DNA of 64,000 nucleotides from Allomuricauda sp. (GTDB lineage: Bacteria; Bacteroidota; Bacteroidia; Flavobacteriales; Flavobacteriaceae): positions 62,001 to 126,000 of the forward strand of contig JASBTQ010000019.1 in assembly GCA_030148335.1 (NCBI GenBank), given 5' to 3'. The notes beneath the pieces were generated by a model, which saw only the letters and a program-made list of their open reading frames with translations, ran no database searches and was not told the origin of the DNA. A program made the translations under genes and the position numbers. Positions 8,929 through 18,888 of the stretch are shown here, in pieces (the first letter of the stretch is position 1; every line of letters begins with the position of its first letter).

Positions 8929-9657
8929 ATGAAATTTGAAATAGACCATAAAAGCCCTGTTCCCCTCCATGCCCAAGTTGAGCAATTGCTCCGTGAACTT
9001 ATTGAGCAGGAGGATTATCAGAAAGGGAAAATCCTTCCCAGTGAAGTGGAGCTTAGCAAAAGATTGGCCATTTCCCGTTCCACGGTGAGACAGGCCATAA
9101 AAAAGCTGGTCTTTGAAGGTCTTTTGGTCCGAAAAAAAAAGGCAGGTACACGGGTGGCACCGCAGCCCGTAAGTTCGCGCTCCAATAATTGGCTCAGCTT
9201 CTCGCAGGAAATGAAGGTAAGGGGCATCCCCATTCGAAATTTCGAACTGCATTTAAGTTGGGTCCAACCCCCAGCAAACGTGGTTGATTTCTTCAATATC
9301 CAAGAAGGCAAAAAGGTCCTTAAAATGGAGCGGGTGAGAGGGAAGCCCGATGAGCCCTTTGTCTATTTTGTGTCCTACTTTCATCCCCGGATCGGCCTTA
9401 CGGGAGAGGAAGATTTTAAAATGCCCCTCTATGAGATGTTGGAACAAGAACATTCCACCATTGCTTCACTCTCCAAGGAAGAGATCAGTGCCACGGCGTG
9501 CAACGAATTGGTTTCCCAAAAACTTGAGATTGAAAAAGGGACACCTGTACTGCTAAGAAAACGATTTGTGTACGACCAAGGGGAAAGGCCCATTGAGTAT
9601 AATATCGGTTACTATAAATCGGATAGTTTTATCTATACGGTGGAAAGTAGTAGGTGA
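8929..9657 (+). CDS. GntR-family regulator with UTRA sensor domain (HutC-type)
   Basis: A 242-residue regulator: winged helix at residues 1-75 (PLHAQVEQLLRELI, LPSEVELSKRLAISRSTVRQAI, then the wing GLLVRKKKAGTRV) followed by a UTRA ligand-binding domain at about 90-235 ending RPIEYNIGYY. UTRA domains of this class usually sense a sugar phosphate or amino sugar phosphate. It follows the GH92-GH2 genes and precedes the isomerase-SusCD operon. Palindromes with half-site spacing typical of this family lie before three operons in the window (3924, 9761, 61090 and 61112), making this the obvious candidate to bind them. Repression relieved by a mannose or hexosamine phosphate is an inference. Confidence 0.92.
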   Translation: MKFEIDHKSPVPLHAQVEQLLRELIEQEDYQKGKILPSEVELSKRLAISRSTVRQAIKKLVFEGLLVRKKKAGTRVAPQPVSSRSNNWLSFSQEMKVRGIPIRNFELHLSWVQPPANVVDFFNIQEGKKVLKMERVRGKPDEPFVYFVSYFHPRIGLTGEEDFKMPLYEMLEQEHSTIASLSKEEISATACNELVSQKLEIEKGTPVLLRKRFVYDQGERPIEYNIGYYKSDSFIYTVESSR

Positions 9658-9760
9658 GCCATTTGCCAATTTCCTAAAAAAAGCAACTAAATCCAGAGAC
9701 TTTCCAAATTATGTAAACTTTTTTTTGTCTACATATTAGGATGTAAGTGAAATAAATTAT

Positions 9761-9774
9761 TATGTTTGTACATA
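9761..9774. promoter_or_regulatory. GntR operator palindrome (site 2) over a -7-like element
   Basis: TATGTTTGTACATA is a perfect inverted repeat (TATGT n4 ACATA). Its left part TATGTTTG matches the Bacteroidota -7 consensus TAnnTTTG exactly, and it lies 28 bp before the isomerase start codon. No clear TTTG -33 box is present; the best placed sequence is TTAG at 9737-9740. The same palindrome occurs at 3924. Confidence 0.6.
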
Positions 9775-9802
9775 AGTACATTATTTAATTATTGAAAATT
9801 TA

Positions 9803-11605
9803 ATGATTCAGAAGGGAGAAAAAAGAGGGAACACTGTGCAGATAAACCGCAAAACCAATCAACACTTGCTACCAGCTACCGAGGGTTCAAGGCCAGATCA
9901 TATGGGCCAATACAACATTTACCCGCAGTATCATATGGAAAGCGGAAAGATTTTTGAAGGTTATGGAGGACTTGTTGACTATATAATCAAGAACAGAATG
10001 GTATGCCTGGAAGGGTTTTCGGGAGTCGCATGGGAAATCGTGGCACATAGGCTGATCGATGCGCTTTCGAGCAAAGGATTTACCGTAAATGCCATCAGCA
10101 TTGATACATGTTTAAAGAATGAGACCGAGATTGAATCCATGGTCAGACCTTTTTTGGGAGATGAGGAGTCGGTTTGGGGGAGCAAATGCGATTTTTCCCT
10201 TGTGGATTATTTTGATGGGGAAAAATTAAACACACTTGCGCCAGATGCTGAAAGTGAAATCAATATGGTGTACGGAATTGGATCAAGTTTGGTGCAGTGG
10301 GACTGTCCCTTGGTGTATTTTGATCTGCCCAAAAATGAATTGCAATATCGCATGAGGGGCGGTTCTGCCACCAATTTGGGTCTTTCCCGTATTGACGTGG
10401 ACTTTAAAATATACAAACATTACTACTTTATTGATTGGGTGGTTTTGAACCAACATAAGAAAAGATTGGCCTCTCGGATAGATATCATTGCAGACGCTCA
10501 GTTCAAGGACACCATTACTTGGGCGCACATGAGTGATATCAAGAAGGCACTCCATGCAATGGCCACTTCTGTGTTTAGGGTCAGGCCATGGTTTGAGCCC
10601 GGTGCTTGGGGTGGACAATGGATGAAGGAGCACATACCAGGCCTGAATCCTGACGTCATCAATTATGCTTGGGCTTTTTCGCTGATCGTTCCAGAGAACG
10701 GGCTGCTTTTTGAAAGTGATGGGAACCTCCTGGAAATTTCTTTTGATTTTCTGATGAACCAAGAGTCCCAAAATGTCCTTGGCAGACACGAACCCACTTT
10801 TGGATCTGAATTCCCCATCCGGTTCAATTTTTTGGACACCTATGAAGGGGGCAATTTGTCCATACAATGTCACCCAAGTTTAAAGTACATACAAGAGGTC
10901 TTTGGGGAAACCATAACCCAAGATGAATGTTATTATATCCTGGACTGTACGGATGACGCCTATGTCTATCTTGGTTTTCAGGAAAACATTGACCCGGAAA
11001 AGTTCAAAGAAGATTTGGTCCGTAGTCAAGAAGAGAATCTTGAATTGGACATAGTGGACTACGTGCAGAAACACCGGTCCAATAAGCATGACCTTTATCT
11101 CATCCCGAACGGAACTGTGCACAGTGCGGGGTCAGGGAACATGGTATTGGAAATCAGTGCTACCCCTTACATTTTCACATTTAAAATGTATGATTGGTTG
11201 CGATTGGACCTGAACGGCAAACCGAGACCCATTAATATAGAACATGCCTTCAATAACCTGAATTTTGATAGAAGGGGACAAGTTGTTCCCGAAGAACTTT
11301 TCTCCAAACCATTTATAGCTGAGGAATCTCCAGGCCATATCGTTAGAAATTACCCTACCCACCCCGATCACTTCTATGATATTAGAAGACTTGAATTTGA
11401 CCAGTTTGTGGAAAGAAGCACGGAGAATTCATGTCAAGTGATGATGCTTGTCGAAGGTGAAAAAATTCAATTGGAAACCGAAAACGGCCATGTGGAAACA
11501 CTGGCCTATGCGGAAACCTTTGTGATACCCGCTGCCGCCAAAAGATTCAAATTGAGGAATCTGGGCCAGGGCCGCGCCAAAGTAATCAATGCATTTCTAA
11601 AATAA
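9803..11605 (+). CDS. Mannose-6-phosphate isomerase (class I) with N-terminal kinase-like domain
   Basis: A 600-residue cytoplasmic protein. The C-terminal part (from about residue 255) is a type I phosphomannose isomerase: EPGAWGG near the start, QCHP with metal-ligand His357, and PNGTVHSAG with His440 followed by VLEIS. This half should convert mannose-6-phosphate to fructose-6-phosphate with bound zinc. The N-terminal 250 residues resemble a P-loop uridine/pantothenate-kinase fold, with strand MVCLEG, loop GFSGVAWE (71-78) and a following helix. The P-loop lacks the GK[ST] lysine, so kinase activity is doubtful. Classical type I isomerases are about 390 residues. It heads the operon with SusC/SusD and the ROK kinase, fitting mannose entry into glycolysis. 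Confidence 0.85.
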   Translation: MIQKGEKRGNTVQINRKTNQHLLPATEGSRPDHMGQYNIYPQYHMESGKIFEGYGGLVDYIIKNRMVCLEGFSGVAWEIVAHRLIDALSSKGFTVNAISIDTCLKNETEIESMVRPFLGDEESVWGSKCDFSLVDYFDGEKLNTLAPDAESEINMVYGIGSSLVQWDCPLVYFDLPKNELQYRMRGGSATNLGLSRIDVDFKIYKHYYFIDWVVLNQHKKRLASRIDIIADAQFKDTITWAHMSDIKKALHAMATSVFRVRPWFEPGAWGGQWMKEHIPGLNPDVINYAWAFSLIVPENGLLFESDGNLLEISFDFLMNQESQNVLGRHEPTFGSEFPIRFNFLDTYEGGNLSIQCHPSLKYIQEVFGETITQDECYYILDCTDDAYVYLGFQENIDPEKFKEDLVRSQEENLELDIVDYVQKHRSNKHDLYLIPNGTVHSAGSGNMVLEISATPYIFTFKMYDWLRLDLNGKPRPINIEHAFNNLNFDRRGQVVPEELFSKPFIAEESPGHIVRNYPTHPDHFYDIRRLEFDQFVERSTENSCQVMMLVEGEKIQLETENGHVETLAYAETFVIPAAAKRFKLRNLGQGRAKVINAFLK

Positions 11606-11690
11606 GTAAATCAAAACCAAACACAAAACCATCATGTAACACAACGAAAAGCACGCACCTAACAACTAAAAATTAGCTAAATACAAACGA

Positions 11691-14600
11691 ATGAAATCAA
11701 TAATTAACTTTTTAACGAATGAATGCCATTCGAGGAAATTCTTATCAGGAGTTTTTTCCGAAGGGTATTCCACCGGCCCGGTAGGGTCAGGTTTTTGGAC
11801 CGACATCAGTTTAAAGAAGATGTTTACGACTGTTCTTTTTCTGCTGCTGATCATGAGCTCGGGATGGGCTCAGGACATTAACATAACCGGAAAGGTAAAT
11901 GATGAAATTGGGCCCATATTTGGAGCAAATGTCATTATAAAAGGAACGGCAAACGGAACCAGTACAGGAATGGACGGGGAATTTTCCCTTTCAGGCAGAA
12001 AAGGGGATGTTCTGGTCGTATCCTACATAGGCTATAAATCCCAAGAAGTCATTGTTGATGGCAATGCTCCACTGAGCATAACACTGGAACCGGATACCTC
12101 CAATTTGGACGAGGTCGTCGTTGTAGGATATGGTACGGAAAAAAGAACTGATGTTACCGGGGCCATCAGTACAATCGATGAGCGGGCCATTCAGGGAAAA
12201 CCTGTGAGCAATTCGTATCAGGCATTGCAAGGGGAGTCCCCAGGCTTGATCATACAAAATACCACTTCAAGACCGGGTTCTGTGCCCCAGATCAACTTCA
12301 GGGGGGTAAGTACCATTAATGGAAACACCCCGTTGATCGTAGTGGATGGTGTGATCGGTTCCTTGAACAATGTGAACCCCAACAATATTGAGAGCATAAG
12401 TGTCCTAAAGGATGCGGCCTCTTCCGCCATTTATGGTTCCCGGGCTGCCAATGGTGTTATTCTAGTGACCACCAAAAAAGGGAAGTCCGGTAAGCCTGTA
12501 TTTCAATACCGTGGATCTTATGGGGTACAGACACCTACCAATTTTCCAGAATTTGCCTCTTCCTGGGAGTATGCCACCTTACGCAATGAAGCTTTGGTGA
12601 ATTCAGGTTTCCAACCTGCCTTCACTCCGGAGCAGATTTTGGATTATAAGGAGAACGGACCCAATGTGCACTGGAACCGTGAGATTTACAAGGACATGGC
12701 CTTGCAGAACAGCCATAACCTATCCATGAGCGGTGCCGAAAATGGGCTCAATTATTTGGTGTCGCTTGGCTATGTGGACCAAGAGAGTATGTTCAAGGGC
12801 CCGGACTATGGGTACCAACGGTACAATGCCAGAATCAACCTGGAAAAACAGGTCAATGAAAAATTAAAGTTGGCCGGGCGCATGTCCTTTGCCAGAAACG
12901 ATATTAAGGATAATGCCTACTTCGAACAGTGGATCATTGAACCCACTATGCGTATTCCCCCAATCTATGACATTGTGGACGAAAACGGCGATTATACCCT
13001 GGTGAGCGGGAGCAATAGCAACCCTTTGGCCCAGCTTGAGGTCGGAGGTACCACCGAATACCAGAACGATGAATTTCTGGGAAATTTCAGTATAGAATAC
13101 GAACCTGTGGAAAACTTGATATTCAAAGGGGTATTGGGGGGCAATTTGACCAGTAACAAGACACATCTTTTTCGTAAGGCGATAGAATTTGTGTACCCGG
13201 GTGGGGGAAACAACGAAAACTTGGTGACTGATAATTATGACAGGTCCTTGTACCTCAACCCTTTCTTGACGGCCAGTTACAGCAAGGATTTTTCGGATAA
13301 GCATAGCTTCAATGTGATGTTGGGGGCTTCCTCCGAAAGTTTCAAAAGCGAATTCTTTGGTGTTACCGGAATTGATATTCCTGGAAATGAATTTGGAGTG
13401 ATAGGAAATGCAAGTGATATCCAGAGCGCAAGTGGTTCGGGCAATGAATGGTCCATTCAATCGTTTTTTGGGAAGATGGGCTATTCCTTCGATGACCGTT
13501 TCCAAATAAACGGAATTGTCAGATATGACGGGTCATCCAGATTCTCTTCCAAAAACCGTTGGGGCGTCTTCCCTTCCATCTCCGCAGGATGGACCCTGAG
13601 CAATGAGACGTTTATGGAGTCCATTTCCGATGTTGTCTCCTTCGCCAAAATTAGGGCCTCTTGGGGCCAGGTAGGGAACCAGGACATCAATGATCTGTAC
13701 GGCTACCAAAGTTTGGTGAACATCAATAGCAATGTGTACAGTTTTGGAGGTGTGGCTGCCTCGGGATCTTATTATTCCGTGAGCAACAGCAATAGGACAT
13801 GGGAGACATCCACGATGAAAAACTTGGGTATCGACCTGTCATTGTTCAATAGAAAACTGGACCTGACCGTTGAATTGTTCGATAACCTGACAGAGGACAT
13901 ATTGCTCCAGTTGCCGGTTCCTGCCACTTATGGCCTTGGACAACCCTTCCAAAACGCTGGATCTGTCCGGAATAGGGGTTGGGAATTCAGTTTGGGCTAT
14001 CAATTCCAGACCGGAGCGGTGGATCATTCCCTGAATGTGAACGTTGCCGATAACAAAAACGAGATCGAAGACCTTCGGGGAAGGGAGTTCATCAATGGAT
14101 TTGATGTCAATACCATCTTACGTGAAGGTTACTCCATCAATTCCTATTATGCGCTGAAGAGCGATGGATTCTTCAATAGTGATGAAGAGATCGCCAATAG
14201 TGCCACCCCAATTTTTGTAAATGATGTGGGTCCCGGTGACATCAAATATGTAGATCGCAATGGGGATGGCCAGATCGATTATGATAACGATCGCTTCATC
14301 CTGGGCAATGAATTTCCAAGATATACCTACGGGGCCACCTATGCCGCCAAGTGGAAAGGGTTCGATTTTTCAATTTTTGTCCAAGGTGTGGGCCAACGAA
14401 AACAGTGGTTGCGAGGCGAGGTTGTCGAGGCTTTCCATAACAGTAATGAAGGGCCGGTGTTCAACCGTCACCTCGATCGGTGGACCCCACAGAACATGGA
14501 CGCTTCGTATCCACGGCTTACCGTCGGTGCGGAGTCGGTGAACAACGCGGCAAAATCCGATTTCTACATTTTTGATGCCCATTACCTTAGGATCAAAAAC

Positions 14601-14801
14601 GTTCAGTTGGGGTATACCATACCTGAAACCGCCGTAGAGCGAATGGGTCTGAACAAAATCAGATTGTATCTGACCGGTTTGAACATTGCCACGTTCAGTC
14701 CTTTGAATGCAATTGGCGTCGATCCGGAAAATACCGGGGCAAGTGGAAGGGTTTACCCAGTGTCCAGAATATTTTCATTGGGATTGGACATTAATTTCTA
14801 A
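11691..14801 (+). CDS. SusC-like TonB-dependent transporter (mannoside locus)
   Basis: An outer-membrane TonB-dependent transporter of up to 1036 residues that imports oligosaccharides with its SusD partner. After a signal peptide ending SSGWAQ there is a carboxypeptidase-D-like N-terminal extension (ITGKVNDE to PLSITLEPD), a TonB-box-like segment LDEVVVVGYG, the plug (GVSTINGNTPLIVVDG, AASSAIYGSRAANGVILVTT) and a 22-strand barrel ending GLDINF. The annotated start gives 43 residues before the hydrophobic signal core; ATG at 11820 (MFTTVLFLLL) is an attractive alternative start. The gene follows the isomerase by 85 bp and is followed 10 bp later by SusD. Ligand is presumed to be alpha-mannoside from context. 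Confidence 0.93.
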   Translation: MKSIINFLTNECHSRKFLSGVFSEGYSTGPVGSGFWTDISLKKMFTTVLFLLLIMSSGWAQDINITGKVNDEIGPIFGANVIIKGTANGTSTGMDGEFSLSGRKGDVLVVSYIGYKSQEVIVDGNAPLSITLEPDTSNLDEVVVVGYGTEKRTDVTGAISTIDERAIQGKPVSNSYQALQGESPGLIIQNTTSRPGSVPQINFRGVSTINGNTPLIVVDGVIGSLNNVNPNNIESISVLKDAASSAIYGSRAANGVILVTTKKGKSGKPVFQYRGSYGVQTPTNFPEFASSWEYATLRNEALVNSGFQPAFTPEQILDYKENGPNVHWNREIYKDMALQNSHNLSMSGAENGLNYLVSLGYVDQESMFKGPDYGYQRYNARINLEKQVNEKLKLAGRMSFARNDIKDNAYFEQWIIEPTMRIPPIYDIVDENGDYTLVSGSNSNPLAQLEVGGTTEYQNDEFLGNFSIEYEPVENLIFKGVLGGNLTSNKTHLFRKAIEFVYPGGGNNENLVTDNYDRSLYLNPFLTASYSKDFSDKHSFNVMLGASSESFKSEFFGVTGIDIPGNEFGVIGNASDIQSASGSGNEWSIQSFFGKMGYSFDDRFQINGIVRYDGSSRFSSKNRWGVFPSISAGWTLSNETFMESISDVVSFAKIRASWGQVGNQDINDLYGYQSLVNINSNVYSFGGVAASGSYYSVSNSNRTWETSTMKNLGIDLSLFNRKLDLTVELFDNLTEDILLQLPVPATYGLGQPFQNAGSVRNRGWEFSLGYQFQTGAVDHSLNVNVADNKNEIEDLRGREFINGFDVNTILREGYSINSYYALKSDGFFNSDEEIANSATPIFVNDVGPGDIKYVDRNGDGQIDYDNDRFILGNEFPRYTYGATYAAKWKGFDFSIFVQGVGQRKQWLRGEVVEAFHNSNEGPVFNRHLDRWTPQNMDASYPRLTVGAESVNNAAKSDFYIFDAHYLRIKNVQLGYTIPETAVERMGLNKIRLYLTGLNIATFSPLNAIGVDPENTGASGRVYPVSRIFSLGLDINF

Positions 14802-14811
14802 AAAAAACATC

Positions 14812-16383
14812 ATGAAAAAAATAGTTTTATTCCTAAGTGTAATATGGATATTTTCCGCATGCAGCTCAGATCTGGATCTGTCCCCGATCGATTCGCAGAG
14901 CGAATTGAATTATTGGGAAACCGAAGAGGATGCCCAAATCTTCCTGAACTCCATTTATGCTGACCTAATGTCGGCACAAGACTACCTATACTTCAATGCG
15001 CTTTCGGATGACGCCTATACGAAGGCCATGGAAGAGTACCGCAATATTGCAAGTGGAAGTTACGGCACTGCCAATGGTGTGGTGGCCGGTGTGTGGTCCG
15101 GGAGGTACGAAGCCATACGTAGAACCAATATATTTCTCAACAATATTGGAGACGTTGCGGAAATATCGGAAGACCAGCGCGCATCCTTCACGGCCCAGGC
15201 AAGATTTGTTCGGGCCTGGCATTATTTCAATCTTATAGAACTCTACGGGGATGTCCCCTTTATAACGGATGAAATAAGCATAGAAGAATCGCTTGCCCTG
15301 GAGAGGGACGACAGGGAGACGATTTTGAACTTCATTTATGATGAACTTTCGTCCGCGATCAATGGCCTACCAAGCAGCTACCCTGCAGATCAGTCCGGTA
15401 GGATCACCAAAGGTGCGGCAATAGCGTTCAAATCCAGGGTCCATCTGTACAATGGGGACTATGGGACCGCGGCTACATTGGCAGAGGGACTATTGGGGGA
15501 TTATTCTTTGTTTCCCAGCTATGCCGACCTTTTTAAAACGGAGAATGAATCGGCCAATGAAATTTTGTTGAGCCTTCAGTACATCCCAACATTTAGGGAG
15601 CACAACATCCAATATTCATTGATACCCCCGAGTTTGGGAGGCTATGCCAATTTTTCCCCCTTGCAGGAACTAGTAGATGCCTATCCGACCCTAAACGGAT
15701 ACGGTATTGATGAACCAGGGGCAAATTATGATGAGAACAATCCGTATCAAAATCGTGATCCCAGATTGTCCGCGACCATTATCCACGATGAATACCCAAT
15801 GAAGGATTTTGAGGGCAATGACATCGTCATAGGGACTTCCCCGGGGGATGAGCCGGATGGACTGAACTTTTCATCCAACAGCACACCTACGGGGTATTAT
15901 GTGCACAAGTTCTATGATCCCATGGCCAGGAACCAAGTTAATTCCGGTCTCAACCTGATTTTGATCCGTTATGCAGAGGTACTGCTGAATTTGGCCGAGG
16001 CCAAAATAGAAATGGGAACATTTGGCCAGTCCGATTGGGACGCCACCATTGGGGCCATCAGGGCCCGCGCCGGACTTCAGGGCAATGCCCTTGTGTTTCC
16101 CGGCAATGACCAAAACCAACTCAGGGAAATTGTTAGGAACGAGAGAAGATTGGAACTGGCCTTTGAGGCCGGGCACCGCTTCTTTGATATCAGAAGGTGG
16201 GGCATCGCGGAGGAGGTGCTCAACGGTTGGGCGCACGGGATTAAAACAGACGATAGTATGGTGGACGATGGATACATTAGAGTGGATGAACGGAACTTTG
16301 ACCCCGCAAAACATTATTTGTGGCCCATTCCACTTAGTGAGAGAGACATTAACGACAATCTAACCCAAAACCCGAATTGGTAA
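14812..16383 (+). CDS. SusD/RagB-like glycan-binding lipoprotein
   Basis: A 523-residue surface lipoprotein that caps the SusC transporter and binds glycan. The start at ATG 14812 gives a standard lipoprotein signal (MKKIVLFLSVIWIFSAC) with acidic residues after the Cys (SSDLDLSP), consistent with surface export in Flavobacteriia. The RagB/SusD body has the usual TPR-like helices (FVRAWHYFNLIELYGDVPFI) and the C-terminal RRLELAFEAGHRFFDIRRWG plus LWPIP blocks typical of the family. An open frame extends upstream to 14707 inside susC but is not needed. Its stop overlaps the start of the next gene by one base (TAATG). Confidence 0.95.
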   Translation: MKKIVLFLSVIWIFSACSSDLDLSPIDSQSELNYWETEEDAQIFLNSIYADLMSAQDYLYFNALSDDAYTKAMEEYRNIASGSYGTANGVVAGVWSGRYEAIRRTNIFLNNIGDVAEISEDQRASFTAQARFVRAWHYFNLIELYGDVPFITDEISIEESLALERDDRETILNFIYDELSSAINGLPSSYPADQSGRITKGAAIAFKSRVHLYNGDYGTAATLAEGLLGDYSLFPSYADLFKTENESANEILLSLQYIPTFREHNIQYSLIPPSLGGYANFSPLQELVDAYPTLNGYGIDEPGANYDENNPYQNRDPRLSATIIHDEYPMKDFEGNDIVIGTSPGDEPDGLNFSSNSTPTGYYVHKFYDPMARNQVNSGLNLILIRYAEVLLNLAEAKIEMGTFGQSDWDATIGAIRARAGLQGNALVFPGNDQNQLREIVRNERRLELAFEAGHRFFDIRRWGIAEEVLNGWAHGIKTDDSMVDDGYIRVDERNFDPAKHYLWPIPLSERDINDNLTQNPNW

Positions 16384-17618
16384 TGAAAACAATACTACAG
16401 TCACTTTTGACATTGATCGTTTTATCCATGACATTGATTTCATGTGAAAACGACGATTACACATTGGATCCTGAAATTGCGCTAACGGGTTCTTTGGAAA
16501 GCCCAGGGAATAACGAGAATATAGAGATAGACCTTGAGAATGGTGACAATGTCATCTTTTCTTGGACCCCGGCACAGGCCAATGATGGTGGTACCATATT
16601 GTACACCATTAAGTTCGATAAGCCTGGTGGGGATTTTAGCGACCCATTGTACACTTCGCCGTCCGATAATGGTGGTGGTGCCACTACCTTCACCATGAGT
16701 ACCTCGCGGCTGAACATCATTGCCGCCGAAGCCGGGATTCAACAATTGGAAACGGGAGACGTGGAATGGACTGTCGAAGCATCGAGCAGCTATTTCAGGG
16801 AAAATTTTACCCAACCTTCCACGCTCAGCTTGAGCAGACCTGAAGGATTGGCCATATTTCCAGAGTATATGTACATTTATGGTTCCGCTACGGAGGCATC
16901 CGATATTCCCAATGCGGTGGCGTTCAAGCAAATTTCCAACCAATTGCCCAGCGATGACATCCAACCCGGTGTTTTTGAGTCGATAACGCATCTCGGGCCC
17001 GGGGAGTTTTATATTGTGAATGAAAACAATGCTGCCGCCGAAAACCTGACCCATTATTACATCAACTCAGAAGGTAAGATCAGATCTGGTGACGACCCTA
17101 CTGCTTTTGATATGGAAGAAGGGGTGTACCGAGTGCGGATGGATTTGGCCAAAGCGACTATTTCCTTCACAGAAATCTCCAACGTTCAATTGTATATCTT
17201 GGCCAATCAAGTCGTTAAAGCCAATCTCAGTTACATTGGGGACCATACTTTTGAAGCTACCGGTGCCTATTTCGAATTTTTGACACCGGGATCCCCCGAA
17301 GCCCCTGACTGGTTGGGTTGGGAAGAAGAACGGTATCGTTACCAATTCCAATTGGGAGATGGCCAGGTTTCCTATTTGGGAAGCATGCACAACGAAGCCA
17401 TGAACGGATCGCTGGTACCCGGCTTGGATGGATACAATGCCAGACCAAATGGTGGTGAACCGGAATATTACAATAATGTTTATTTCTTGGGGCCTGAGGC
17501 GGCCTATTGGCAAGGAGCATGGAAGTTTCCTGATGCATTGAACGGTGCCAACTTTACGGTCAGGATTGTTTTTGATCCCAAGGCAGACAATTATTACCAA
17601 GAATTAATTTTAGAATAA
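16383..17618 (+). CDS. SusE/SusF-like outer-membrane glycan-binding lipoprotein
   Basis: A 411-residue lipoprotein (lipobox LISC followed by ENDDY). An N-terminal SusE-type Ig-like domain is evident (ALTGSLESP..., VIFSWTPAQ, TILYTIKFD, VEWTVEA), followed by two modules with SusE/F-like repeats (LPSDDIQPGVFESI, GEFYIVNENN, then a second YRYQFQLGDGQVSYLG half). Such proteins sit beside SusCD on the cell surface and help hold glycan. The ATG overlaps the SusD stop by one base, implying coupled translation. It is 7 bp from the GH76 gene. Confidence 0.82.
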   Translation: MKTILQSLLTLIVLSMTLISCENDDYTLDPEIALTGSLESPGNNENIEIDLENGDNVIFSWTPAQANDGGTILYTIKFDKPGGDFSDPLYTSPSDNGGGATTFTMSTSRLNIIAAEAGIQQLETGDVEWTVEASSSYFRENFTQPSTLSLSRPEGLAIFPEYMYIYGSATEASDIPNAVAFKQISNQLPSDDIQPGVFESITHLGPGEFYIVNENNAAAENLTHYYINSEGKIRSGDDPTAFDMEEGVYRVRMDLAKATISFTEISNVQLYILANQVVKANLSYIGDHTFEATGAYFEFLTPGSPEAPDWLGWEEERYRYQFQLGDGQVSYLGSMHNEAMNGSLVPGLDGYNARPNGGEPEYYNNVYFLGPEAAYWQGAWKFPDALNGANFTVRIVFDPKADNYYQELILE

Positions 17619-17625
17619 ACCTTAG

Positions 17626-18837
17626 ATGATAAGCGCAAAAATTTTAATTACCTGGTCCATGCTGTTTCTATTGGGAACCAGTTGCAGCAATGATCCCTCT
17701 GTTGAAGACCAGTTGGAGAATGGAAATGGGGAAATCGAGAACCCAGAACCGGAAGAAGAGGAGTCTTTGAGCCATAAAGAAAAGGCAAAGGCAGTTTATG
17801 ATATGATCCAATCCCTTTATAAAGAAGGTGATCTGTATAAGGAAAATTTTCCGCCACAAACAGGAGACCCTTCTTATAGCTACTTATGGCCCTATGTGGG
17901 CATGCTTACGGCCGGAAATGTGCTTTATGAGCTTGGGTACGATAGGGCTATTTTGGACAAGGAGTTTGCGGGTCTTGAAGCGTACTATGATGACAGGAGT
18001 GTTCTGCCCACCTATCAAGCAGCTCCGGTAACCGAGGGACAGACCGATCATTACTACGATGACAGTGCCATTGTGGCCATGGAACTCATCAAAGCTTACG
18101 AGCTTACGGGGGATGCCTTTTATTTGAACAGGGCCAAGACCGTTACAGAATTTATCATGTCCGGTGAAGATTCCCGCATGGGGGGAGGACTGTACTGGTT
18201 TGAGGCGGAATCCACGGATTGTACCGGTGGGGCCAATTGTATGAAAGCGGCCAATACAAGTGCATATGCAGCCTATGTAACCAGCAAAATGTATCAATTG
18301 ACCAATGAGTCACAGTATCGGACTTTTGCGGAACGGGTGTACGAGTGGAACTATAACACTTTAAGAGATCCCAGCGATAATCTATATTGGAACGATATCA
18401 ATATTGCCACCGAGCAGATCAACACGACCAAGTGGACCTACAATGCAGCCTTGATGATCATGGCAGGGGTGAACCTGTACGAAATATCGGATGACCAGGA
18501 GTATTTGAACGAGGCCATTGCCACGGCACGATCCGCCTACTCCAAGTTCACGAGTGTGGTGGCTGGGCAAATATTTTATCAAACCCATGACTCCTGGTTC
18601 AATGTCGAATTGTTGTCCGCATTTGTGCAATTATCCGAATACGATTCAAAAACTGATGAATATATTGACGTCTTTATCAAAAACATGGATCATGCTTGGA
18701 AAAATGCCCGAAATGCCGAAGGACAGTTTTTTGAAGATTGGTCAGGCAACAGCAAAGGCAGATACTACTGGTTGCTACATCAAGCAGCCTTGATCGAGGC
18801 TTATGGAGTAGTGGCCTTGTATGAAAATGAGTCATAA
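17626..18837 (+). CDS. GH76 endo-alpha-1,6-mannanase-like lipoprotein
   Basis: A 403-residue lipoprotein (lipobox LGTSC then SNDPSVED, followed by an acidic linker) of family GH76, endo-acting alpha-1,6-mannanases. The all-helical (alpha/alpha)6 body starts near residue 48. The adjacent catalytic Asp pair is visible in DHYYDDSAIVAMEL, the position of the DD motif in this family, with supporting blocks GGGLYWFEA and KWTYNAALMIMAG. Placement after SusE and an acidic N-terminus suggest a surface enzyme that cuts the mannan backbone before import. A role on yeast-type alpha-mannan or on mannosylated glycoprotein is equally possible. Confidence 0.85.
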   Translation: MISAKILITWSMLFLLGTSCSNDPSVEDQLENGNGEIENPEPEEEESLSHKEKAKAVYDMIQSLYKEGDLYKENFPPQTGDPSYSYLWPYVGMLTAGNVLYELGYDRAILDKEFAGLEAYYDDRSVLPTYQAAPVTEGQTDHYYDDSAIVAMELIKAYELTGDAFYLNRAKTVTEFIMSGEDSRMGGGLYWFEAESTDCTGGANCMKAANTSAYAAYVTSKMYQLTNESQYRTFAERVYEWNYNTLRDPSDNLYWNDINIATEQINTTKWTYNAALMIMAGVNLYEISDDQEYLNEAIATARSAYSKFTSVVAGQIFYQTHDSWFNVELLSAFVQLSEYDSKTDEYIDVFIKNMDHAWKNARNAEGQFFEDWSGNSKGRYYWLLHQAALIEAYGVVALYENES

Positions 18838-18888
18838 ATAGATTTTGATCGGAAAACAGTTTTTCCAAAAAATTGAATAGAAAACTAG

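Noticed and set aside
10283..10873. 196-codon minus-strand frame inside the isomerase gene
   Set aside because: It is antisense to a well-supported gene, has no recognisable family and no upstream signal.
18842..18875. Possible terminator after GH76 (GGAAAA/TTTTCC hairpin)
   Set aside because: Weak AT-rich stem, no proper T-tract; the ROK gene follows closely and is probably in the same operon.
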